Shown: positions 37,601 to 49,600 of the stretch, piece by piece
Layout of the letters: each line of letters starts with the position of its first letter
How positions within the stretch are numbered: position 1 is the first letter of the stretch
Assembly (NCBI RefSeq): GCF_027580225.2
Contig: NC_073339.2
Location: 40,662,501 to 40,726,500 of the forward strand
Length of the DNA stretch: 64,000 bases
From: Misgurnus anguillicaudatus
Taxonomy: Eukaryota; Chordata; Actinopteri; Cypriniformes; Cobitidae
Direction: 5' to 3'
Position numbers and translations under genes: made by a program
Notes under the pieces: model-generated
Databases searched by the model: none
The model's input: only the letters and a program-made list of their open reading frames with translations
Told to the model about the DNA's origin: nothing

Positions 37601-40600
37601 AGGATAAACAGTTTAGATTTTTTAAAGATCTTCTATGCAATTTTTCATTCCTGTGCTCTTGTTCATCACTAGAGAACAGGTTATCCTGTAGCTGACAGCA
37701 CTATTGTCTTTCAGTAATGTACAAGTACTAAATGTATAGAAGTCTTCATGAATTCTGGCTATCTATCATGTCATAGACCAGTAATCCTGTAAAGTACTCA
37801 ATTCTGAATCGCAGCTCATCTGTCACTAAATCATCTTGTTATGGCATGGCTACATCATCGTAGACAATGGCAAATTATATCCTAAGCACTTGAACACCAA
37901 TATACACTCTAATATGCACTTTGTAACTACAGCCTCGGGTACAAGAGCTGGATTTATAGAAGTTGACAGAAATTTGATGTTTATCTTTATTTTTTCCATA
38001 GGTGGTGTTTGGAGGTTTTTCAGCGGAGACTCGTCTAAATAATGAGCATTTCACCATGCAGAGTTATCTTGAGAGAGGACCTGCGCCATTTGTCCTGGTG
38101 AGACTCATTTTTTGACATTTGTGATCCAGTCTGAAAAAAAACAGTTAAAGGCCAACATTTTTACAAGAATTAATATAAGTCTCAGGTGTGCCTAGAATAT
38201 GTCTGTGAAGTTTTAGCTCAAAATACCCCACAGATCATTTGTTATAGCATGTCCAAAATGCCCCTATTTTAGCGGGAACAAAAAAGCGCTGTTTTCGTGT
38301 GTATATAAAAATTTCTGATTCCTGTGAATAGTCTTGGACAATAGTTTTTTTAGCTGCATTGATGTTACAACATGCTAACAACACATTTAGAAAAGCTTTT
38401 GGGTAAAGTTAACCAGTCATACAGTGGCCGTGGGCGGGGCTTTATCAGTGTGATGTCACATTAACAAGAGAATCAAAACAGAATGTCTAATGAGACTGCT
38501 TTGGTTTAATGTGGTTTAAAAAAGAAGTGGTTGCCAGTGTTTAGACCCCAAATATAATTTTGCATAATAAAGGCCCTTTAAAGTCGCCATGAAACGGAAG
38601 TAGCGATTGCTTTATTTTCCCCGTGGTGACGTATATCCGAATGAAACGGCTTTTGAGATGAAATAAGGCAGGGCTGGATTTGAATTTGTCCATCGAGATC
38701 TGATTGGATCGTTTGAAGTTGGGTCGTGTTGCTAATTGCTAATCGCTGCGATCATCTCCCGGACCCCGCCCACCTGCCATACTTTTGACCGGAAGTGAAG
38801 AGAGATCATTTTGAGGAGGGGAGGAGATTTACATTTTTGATTAAAGATTATGAGCACACACGAATTTTTAAAAAATAATGAAGCTCACAGATAAGTCATT
38901 TGTTAATAATACCACAATATTAAATATATATATATAGTTTTTCATTTCAGTTTCATTGCGACTTTAAAGTCATTTTGTGATTTGCTGTTTTGTACGTAAA
39001 ATCAATCCTTTACCTTGATATCTTTATTATTGACCTAAGATGACAAAGATTATCAATAAGTGAAATCAAACGTTGATGCTTAATCAATTATTAATGGATA
39101 CAAATGTCTAAATATGTGAGAAAAATCTGCACAATTTTGTAACACAGCGTTACAATTTTTTTCCACTTTTTGAACATTTTCTTTATTATTTTAATTTTTT
39201 TTTATTCTGCATTAACATACAATTACAATTAGGCAAGCATATATTGTACATTAACATTCTCAACAAACCAAGGACATAATTTAAAATAAATAACTAAAAG
39301 ACAGATAAAAAATAAAATACTAAAAAAATAAGAATAAAAATAAAAGCTCAGACATTAGGGTCTTCTAAAAGTTCTTCAACAGGTTAAGTAATCTTATTCC
39401 ACTTTTCAGTTTTACTTTTTTTAAAGATTTGCAGTAAATCCAAAATTCTTTTTGAAAAACAGGAAAAAAGGCTTCATTTTCATATATTTACATTTATGAA
39501 TGTAAAATTTTCCCATTATAAACAAATTGTTCACTAGAAATTGAATTTGATTATCTTTCATTAGTGTACCAAAAATAATATCATTTTTAGAAAATTGAGA
39601 TATGGGAGCAATTGTTTGTTTAAGCCACTCATACATGCCAGTCCAAAAAACATTACTATACAGCGTTACAATTAACCCCGCTGGGTCAAAATATTTTCAA
39701 GCCCACCAAAAAAGTTGCTAAGAGCTGCAGACATCTCAAAACTATGCAATGTTTTAGTCAACAAGACACTGATTAATATGACATAGCATTGGATTTGGTA
39801 TCTTACACACCCAACTCAGAAACCAAAAAAACATATGATGAAAAAACTCGTTCATCAATAACTCTCTGGAAAAACATTATACATTTACCATAATTTGCGG
39901 GAGATCGTCTTTTGGCAGCGTAAATAAAATGCCGGAAAAACAAAACTCTCAACCTTGTGCAATAATGTAAACAGTCCATCTTACAACTAACCCCGCACAC
40001 CCCTGCTATTTTAAAAAACAGTTTTGTAGCTCTTTTTTTGTATATTATAATGTTTTTATTACTGATTACCTTTAAAACAGGCACCAAAAACTGTTACTAT
40101 GTGACCCAGTCTGTGAAAACACAGCAAAAGTCATTATTTGTGATTTACTGTCTCTTTTATCATAAACCCCTTCGAAGCGTCTGCAGCAGGCTTGTATTTT
40201 GACATCACGCGTGATGCACATAAGTTTACATGACGCGCCAAACACATATTTTGAAATGACATGCCACACACATGACGGGCTACATACAGTACATGTTGTG
40301 ATGAGCTTCACATCGTGTGCCCTCGAAAAAGAAGTCACGGGCCGACACTGCTTACGGTAATTGTACGCCACAGTAATTGATCTCGCCAGCAAACCGGTAT
40401 TTATGAATGGCCTGAGGCCGGGATTAAGCGGATTTGAAGCAAAAGTATTTAATGAACGTATAATACGTGCCGAGAGCCTTCGATTCATATCAGTATCTAA
40501 TATTTGACGTTTAGTGGCTTTAGAGCTCCTCTTATCTTTAATATTGACAGAGTTTTGTCATGTCAAAGATTGAAATGGATGCTCCAAATCTCGTAGGTTA

Positions 40601-43600
40601 TGAATCTTTAGTCTGGATTTCATAGACGCGCTTATACTTATCCCCACGTTCTTTTACAGATGTACCCACAGCTGGCAAACTGGTGGGTATGTGCCATGAA
40701 TCTACACTTGTGTGAATGGATGTATTGTTGGTCATTATCTAGGATTTGAAAATAATTGCCCGTTTCACTGAACAGGAAATGTGGACGTTGACCTGCAAGA
40801 AATGTTACTCACTTGTTTTGGGGTCAAACGTCAACGCTGTGTCACACTGCTAGTTTTTTTCACAGTTTAGGATCTGTTACTGTAGACTAATATGTGACCA
40901 TGGTCCACAAAACCAGTCATAAGTAAAACCAGAGTAACTTGTTCGAACATTTGGAGAAAAGTGCTTTGGATAAAAGTCTAAATACATTTTGTACATTTGA
41001 ACAGTATAGCTCTTGTTGAATCATAACCCACAAACATTTAGTGTCTTCTTCTTCTTCTTCTCTTAAAGAAAATGTTCTTCTTTAAATATATAAATTTACA
41101 ATAAAAGAACAGACCCTCTACGTTTCATCCTACCTTCCTTTCTTCTCATTTTATCACCTCTCAAATATGGGTAGGTTCTTTAAAAATACCAAATTATGAG
41201 CCGAAAGCTGAGATAATTGCATTTTTGTGAAGGACTTTTGATCAGATTCAGAGCGATGCCGATGATCAAAACATACACAGACTTCTTACTGTGTTCTTAC
41301 CGGGGTTGCTCCCTGTTGTATAAGTTGGGTAAAAGCGGCACCTGGTGAATAATAGCGGAAATATGGATTGCTGAAAAACACGTAATTGGCAGGGAAGCGT
41401 TTTTGCTTAATTGACGAGTTAACTTGTCAATGGCGGTGAGTGTTAAGGGGCAGTTCAATTTTTGCATCACGCCGCTTCCCCTCCATCTTTCCAATGCGCT
41501 TCGAAGTGACATTCTGAAAAGTTGCAGTATGTTCAACTGGCTGCAGCGCTACTCCACCTGAAAAAGTCGTCCTTCACTCTCTATTTGATTATGCTTGCCG
41601 TGACGCTAAATTCAAAAGAACGTATTTGCTCGCGCAAAAGACGCAAAAAGTAAATTGACCCTTAGCCTGGATTTCAAAGGCATGGTCACAGATTGATAAC
41701 ATTTTTATATTTTCATTTTAAGCTTTTCCAAAAAAAAAAATATATATATATATATATATTCCGCATGTTGTGTACAATCTTTTTTTTTAATAAATGCCAC
41801 TTGTTTGATATGTTTATGTATACAATGACAATGCAATACTTTTTAAGGGTGGCTTTGGTGTCCACATATTTTTGGGAGGTTTTCAGGTCATCAGTCTACC
41901 GGCTGTCACACTTTCTTAAATATCCCTGTGTTACACCGATAACATCTCGCACTCGGGTGCGGTTGTTGTGGGACTGAATGTTAATCTATCTGTCTTACAG
42001 TAATGCAATACTGTAATAAGAGCTTTGAGTGTGTACCAGAATGCACTTAGTCACAGTATCAGCATGTGAGAATCCCTTTGAACAAATATAATCTTAAAGG
42101 GATAGTTCACCCAAAAATAAAAAAAGGACGAGAAAATGATGACAGATGATGACCGAATTTTCATTTTTGGGTGAACTATCACTTTATTTAAATCTAAAAA
42201 TACCAAAAGGTGTTTTTTACAGTGATGGCATACACTGAAAAAAATATAATGCAACACATACCATTTTACTATATTTGTATAACTCATATTAGAGTGTTTG
42301 CAATGTACTGTATGATAGTATAGACGGTTTCATCGGACGCACGTGATACACGTCTGGATCCGAACTTTACTTCCAGATTCGTTTTTTTAATGGTCTGACT
42401 AGTTGCTAAACTGATCTCTTGAACAAATGCCTCGTCGAAAATTACAAATGTTTTGGTTTCCTAGGTAATCTATGTGTTGTTTTTTGCTTGTTATATACAG
42501 TTTTTCTCAGTCGCTTTGGTGCATTTCTCACATCACTTTTTACATTTGCAGAACAGCTAGTTCCACCTCCACAACATTTAGTCATTTGTGCACGTCATAG
42601 TAGCAGTTTCTCATTCCTTCTAACAAATTGCAAATGCTTTTGGACATGCATCAATTGCTTTCATACAATTCTCTGCTGTTTTATAAAATTATCATTTGCT
42701 TATGTCATGTCAGTCAATATTAACTATACATGTGAAAACTGAATAGTCATTCCATATAAAACTAAGAGTCCTCATTTCATTGCTTGAGTCATTACATATA
42801 AAAATGTTGAACTAGTTGTCAAAATCATTTTTTTTATCTTTTTTCCCCGAAAATGTCACCTAAAATATATATATTTTTAAATTATGTGGCCAGAAAGAGA
42901 GGAATGTCTGGATGTGCAAGAATAATTACAGTACTATGTATGTTGTATGTTCAGTTCCAATATGTACTGCAATATTGTTTACAGTTTTGCACAGCTCTAC
43001 GCAAAAGAAGTTTATGTTTGTTGTAAATAAGGGTGTATTTTTTTCTTTTGCACAATGCTATGAACAAATTAGAATTGCAAAGAGCATATGCAGTAAAAAT
43101 GTAAAACATACATACATTATTCAGTGTCTTGTACTACCTCACTAAATACAGTAATGTGTTACTGTAATTTTCTGTATTTTTCAAATTGCTGTTCAAATAG
43201 TATATAGTGCTGTCTTGAGTATTTTCAGGTAATGTCACCAAGATTTGACTTTTTTGCATTGGAAAACATTTATAAAGTAAACTGTCATAATGAAAACATG
43301 ACTAAGCCATTTGACTATCTTGATCATAAACAATGTTGTCAGTACTTTTTATTTTGAAGACACTGACACTTTCATTGACATGAATACTTGCTTTTGAGGA
43401 ATGTCCTATCTATTTTGAGCAAGTGACACGCTTTTGCAGGTTATCAACTAGGTTTTGCAGTTTGTACTAATTGTTTTGAGAACTGCATTAACTGTTGTGC
43501 AAATGTAAATAGTGATGTGAGAAATGCACCAAAGCGAATGAGAAAAACTGTAAATAAACTATATGTTTAAAGTACTTTGTGGTTATTTATTATTAGCGGA

Positions 43601-46600
43601 AGTTACGTGCGGACCGCGACAGTCGCTTGTTTATGTTGTTACTGCTGAAACCATCTATAAGATTAGGGGTTAGTGTTCCTCTAGCTCAACTGGTAGCACG
43701 TTGTGTTTACAATGCAAAGATCATGGGTTCAATACCCAGGGAACATTGCAAAACCCGAAAAGATTTTGTTCTTCTGCAAATCCACATCATCACAAAAGAT
43801 GGACAAACAATAAGAGATAAAGAGAGAAAAAGAGGTGGAAGAGTTTTGCTTATGCATACATACAATAAAATACCCAGTTGACCTTAGGCTACATTAGCCA
43901 AAATTTGTGGTACGCAATACTCTTTATAATATTTTATCCCACAATGCAATGCACTCAACTTGACCCTCCATTTCTAATGTATGAAAATCAGATGCAAATG
44001 TACTATTAGATTGGGCCGACAAGAATTACAAAAATAAATCATTTAAAAATACAAATACAAATTAACCTTTTATTTTTGAGATGATAACCGAATAATCACA
44101 CACACACAAGGGTGCAGTTTGATGACACGTGCTAGCAGCGCCACGCCCCTATTTACTGTGACCTCTGGGCCTGGCTGCAGCTGGTACTTTGTGACCCTGA
44201 AGTCGCCACTAGCATGCTTCGCCTCTCAGAGCACCTCACCCACGCTGCACTGGTGTGCACTCATCCACCCTGGGGCCTCTGCCACATACTAGGATTCTGG
44301 GTAAAACGAGATGTGGTTTTTAATGTTCAGATTTACTGTTTTCAGCCTGTTTTACAGCACGGACTAAGCGGAACCACAATATAAACGTTCCTGTAGCTCA
44401 GAGCATTGCATTAGCGGTGCAAATGTTAAGTGTTCGAATTATAGGAACCATACCCTGATAAAATGTTTACCTTGAATGCACTGTATGCATAACTAATCTC
44501 TGTGATCTATATGCTTCTCCACCTCAGGGAAAGAAGCTTTTGAACAGATGATGGGTGTTTGCTGCATACACCCTGCCCTCTTCCTCCAAAAGACCCAAGG
44601 GCGATATCTCCACCTTCAGTGTCTATGAGACGCCTCCCATTCTCACATCTCATCGCACTGCTTGTGCACAACACACACACTGGTGAGCTTATACACATAT
44701 ACACACACATGCATCGATATGGACGGAAAGTATGTGACAATGGCCAGGCATTAGGTTACTTGACTATGTTCAAAAAAATTAAAAACATTTCAAACGAAAG
44801 TATGCTACTGTTTTGTTGTACTGTATCACTACTATCACATGTCCTCATGTATATTATTGCAATATTATTTTGTATTTTAGAATACCTTTTAGAATATTCT
44901 TAGTAACTTAGAATAAGATGTTTTTATCTACGTACACCGCGGGTCATACATGGGTGATTCTCACGAAAACTTGGTTTTAAACATGACAAGCATGAAAATG
45001 TAAAAATTGCTTAAATTGACTTTTTTTCCCACCAGACATTGAAAAACAAAGTCTGGAGTAAATGGGAACATTAATTTAAAAACTTTTACTTATCATTTAA
45101 CACTTTTTGTAACATAATTTAAAAAATTAGTCCTAAAAAATCTCATTACCGCAACAGTCAGAAAACATCAACACTGACATATTTTCAAAATGACATGACA
45201 AACCTGAAAGAACATAATTTGGAGATTCTGCACATGCATTTAAAATCAAAGTATTATGCTTCTATTAATTAAATTAACATTTAATAAGCATCTGTTGCGG
45301 TAATGATAATCAAAATGTCGTGTAAACATTCTGACAAGACAATATTTCAAATGAACTGTAAAAAAATTATCTTACCTGGTAGCCATCTTGAAGTAACTGG
45401 TCCATGTGCTTGGTCACTCAAAATCAAACTTTATTAAAATTCTGTATGTGTGCTTAAACTGTTCTCAAAAAGTGTTGTGGAGGATGAGAACATCAGGCAT
45501 GGACACATCATTTTCCTACTTTTTCTTCATTATTATTATTATACATGAATATTCAGTAAATATTTTTTCTGTCATCTAAAGTAGTCTAGCAAAACATCCA
45601 TTTTTTTTTTCTTAATATTTTTGTGTTAATTTGATTAAATTACAACATAACGCATGTTCAAACACAGCCGGACACATTGCGGTAATGAGAATTTCAGCAG
45701 AAAATGAGATAAAATTTCCAATTATAAATTCTTATGTTGAAATCACACATTGTGCAAGGTAGAACACAGTATTGTGTTAATTCTGATGCTTTTTAATGTT
45801 ACTATATTACACATTTTAAAGCTACAATCATTAATGCCGTGGTGTTTCAATGGTTTCCTGAGAATCACCCACATGGAAGTCAAAAACATTGTCTCAGACA
45901 ATGGCGTGTTTATCCTGTGGCGGCTAGCGTAGCTTCACTAGACGTTTCGAAAGGTAGGGGTCAGCTGTGGCTTGAGCCATTAATTGTGATTTACAGTCTC
46001 ACCACTATTTGCCGCTTAAAATCTATGCCGCTTTTTCATTGCATAGTACCCCACGGTTTGGTTTGGGTCGGCTTACTTTTGTGAGCTTTTCCACTGGGTG
46101 CAGTACGTAGTACCCGATACTTTTTTAGTGCCACCTCAGTCTGGGTTCCAAGTGACCCGAGCTGATACCAAAACGTGACGCGAAAACACTGTAGATCACT
46201 GATTGGTCTGAGAGAATCGTCACTACCAGCGTCATCGCTGTAATGTAAAAGATTAGCTTTACCTTCATGCTACCTTGCGCTGTCTCGAGTAAACCTGCTG
46301 TCATCTGTGCTCTGCTATAAGTTTACAAACTCCATTTTAGCGATGAAAAACATCACAGGAATCAGAAACACCATAACAGTTTTTTTTCCAGACTTGTAGT
46401 TTGTGGCAGCACATTCGCGACGCGCATGTCTGCATATATGCTAAAATGCAACTCAAATGAGGCTTAGCGGAGCGCGTCGACTGACACCACGAATGTTTGT
46501 ACAAAAACCGTCATGCGAGACAGAGGTAGTGATAAACGCGATGTGCAAACATCTATTTGTGGTGGTCAATTTGAATTTTGTGGCGCCCTGAGAAATAAAT

Positions 46601-49600
46601 GAATGTATGGGAATGTACAACAACGCTCTCACTTGTATGATGTCACAGCAGGAGGCAGCACAAATATAACGACACGACTATAATCCCTCCTACTCTGAAG
46701 TGTTACTAAACTCGATGGAAAAGCTAACCAAGCCAAAGTGAGGTGAGCTGACCCGAACTGACCTAAACCAAACCGTGGGGTACTATGCGATGGAAAAGCG
46801 GCACTACATACTGCATTTTTAAGTCGTTATTTTATTCAAAAATATAGCACAGCCTTTTCTGCTTAGTCAAAACCCTTCTTGGAGGAGTTTTAAAGAAGAG
46901 GTTCACCCAAATATGAAATTCATTTGTTAGCAGATGTACCCTAACAAAAATGCAGATTTTACCACAAAATGCTACCGCCAATCCAATATTACATCTTGAA
47001 AAATTGCCATATTAGGTGACCTTTAAAATTAGATTTAGTAGGTTCATGAAGATGAACCCCACTTACCATTTAATAGCAATAAATGAACAATTTGATTCTC
47101 ATTTTCAGGCCAAACTTCCAAAAGGTATTGAGAATGTGAGGCCACATCTGGAGAACTTTGATAATGTTCCAATACTGGTTTGATAATGTTCCAATACTGG
47201 TTCCTTTATTTAACGACTGTCATGAGTGGTAAAGACAGTCATGAGTGGTAAAGTGCAGACAGCTCTCAACAAAAACACCCTCGATGGGGATAAACAAGAC
47301 AATAATACAATGGATAACATATAACGAGACGGGCAAAACAAGACAGGACCCATGACGGTGTCAAACGTGACACACACAATGATCCGACACAATCAAACAC
47401 AATGGCTTTGAATAGGGAAGAACTAAACTAGGGAACAAGGACACACAGGTTAAGGGTGTAAATTATTAATGAATATTTAACAGGGGCGGGGCTAGACTGG
47501 GTACAGGAGAGCACGAGGCACACAAAAACACAAGCCAACAGTGAGGGCTGCCTTGACCCTGTCACACAAAACAAGTAATAAGGCATACAAAGCTGACAGG
47601 ATCATGACACAGACTGCGCATCACAAATTGGGACGCACAGATTATTCATCATACCCGTCAGATTTGATTTAAACCATCATCACCAGTGCTGACCCATATT
47701 TATCATGTGTGCTTTTCTTTGTAGCTGAATGCGAGAAGGTCGTGTGTTTTCTCGGAAGCAGTCAGAACAAAATCTTCTTACAAAACGACATCAGGTGATT
47801 TCTTCATCCTGCTACTCACCTTTTCTCATTTCTAAAAATATTAGCGGAACACCCTAATCCCATTTTATTGTAATGCAAGCTCAGTGTTGCACAAACATGT
47901 CTGGATTGTCAAACCTTAGCTCTTGGTTATATTTTATCAAGGAATGGCATGCATAATCTGTTGACTTTGTTCATTGACAGTATTGCATTAGATCTGGTTT
48001 CCAACTGTTGTTGGTCCAGTTCTGGTCCTTCTGATGGGTCTTGAAATAGATCTGACTCTGTGAGCCTGATTCAGCTCTCTAGTGACATCTGTGGGCTGGT
48101 CTGTGCAGTACAGCTTAAACAACAAGACCATAACACGGTCATAAGGCTTATCAAGCAGGTCAGACTCGCACACAGATGTGTTGTATATTAGTCAGTGTGA
48201 TCGACATGCTTTACAGTATGTTGTCATCTTCAGGCACGACACAACACAGCAGGCATCAAAAAGTGTTTTTCGGTTTCTGCTTCAATGTCTGCTGTCCCTT
48301 GTGCTCATCCAAGTGTCCATTTAAAAGTGAAGGAATCTGTTTTATAAGTATTAAGTTACAAGCTGACATTGGTACAGCAAGGTGTTAACATTAAAGAAAT
48401 ATTTAATGCAAATATGAAAATGCTCTGCCATTCCAGAAGTATATGACTTCCTTTCTTCAATTAAACACAAACAAATAATGTATTAAATGGCTGTCAAGTT
48501 ATCTTCTTATATTATGGGAGTCAACATGACAAACCTTGACAACTAGTCATGAGAACCAATACTATTCATATCAACGAAGTTATCACGCTAATCTGTGACA
48601 TAGCATTCACTAAATTAGCTCAAAATACGAATTGTTTTCTCTCACAAACATATTGTTTCACTTCAGAAGACATAAATTAACTCAATGGAGTCATATGATA
48701 TGGTTCTTAGGGTGCATGTACACCAAAGCATTTTTGCCCGCGGCCGGAGTGTGTTTTATAAACAAATGGCTTTCGTGGTCAACACGTAACTTCCGGTAAA
48801 CTCCGCTAAGAATAAATAACAACAAAGTACTTTAAATGTATTTTATTTATATAAAAAGGCAAAATAAACAACACATAGATTAAATAGGAAACCAAAACAT
48901 TTGTTATTTTCGATTAGGTATTTGTTTAAGAGTTCAACTAGTCAGACCATTAAACAAACTGAAACCGGAAGTTTGGACCAGATGCGTAATCGTGTCATCG
49001 CACGTGCATCCGATTAAACGTCTATATATTATATTTTTATAATCAGCTGTCCAATAACAGTTCAAAAAGGGGCGGGACAAATACCACAACAAGCAAACGG
49101 CGCCTTGTACAATGGCTGATAAACAGTAATAGCAACCAAAGCGCTTAGCTGAAGAAACATTGGCAAGCTCTCACAGTTGACGTCTGCCTGACATTTTCAG
49201 CATTGTTTGAAGTCGCAATGAAACTGAAATGAATTGTTTTGGAATACTGCGGTATTTTTTTAAATGACTTATCTGTGAGATTCATTTCTTTTATTCATGG
49301 GCCTTCATAATCTTAAATCAAAAACGCAAATCTCATCCCATCCTCAAAGCGATCTCTCTTTACCTCCGGTCTTATGGTATGGCAGGTGGGCGGGGTAGCA
49401 AATAGCAAAGTAACCCAACTTCTAACGATACAATCATTTTTCGATGGGCGAATTCAAATCCCACCCTACCTTTTTTATTTAAGAAGTGGTTTCACTCGGA
49501 TATACGTCACCACAGAGAAAATAAGACAATCGCTACTACCGTTTCATGGCGACTTTAAACGCTTTGGTGTGCACGTCCCCTTAGGAGTCACATTGATTCT

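Larger units (their letters stand above)
48717..49578. repeat. MITE family C, reversed, twice interrupted
   Basis: Ends ATGTACACCAAAGCATTTTT and CGCTTTGGTGTGCACGT. The middle (AATCAGCTGTCCAATAACAG, TACCACAACAAGCAAAC, AGCTGAAGAAACATTGGCAA) is the reverse of 3176-3489. Family F (48763-49026) and family G (49208-49560) lie inside. Confidence 0.72.

Noticed and set aside
42419..42742. 107-codon open frame starting MNKCLVENYKC
   Set aside because: Crosses the junction between MITE F and the 1053-bp insert, so it is a chance frame.
43676..43747. tRNA gene with box A and box B
   Set aside because: The anticodon loop comes out at six bases and similar degenerate sequences occur at 22382 and 44388 with SINE tails, so it is a SINE head.
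47210..47392. 60-codon minus-strand frame
   Set aside because: Within a repeat-like stretch; no splice signals or recognisable protein features.
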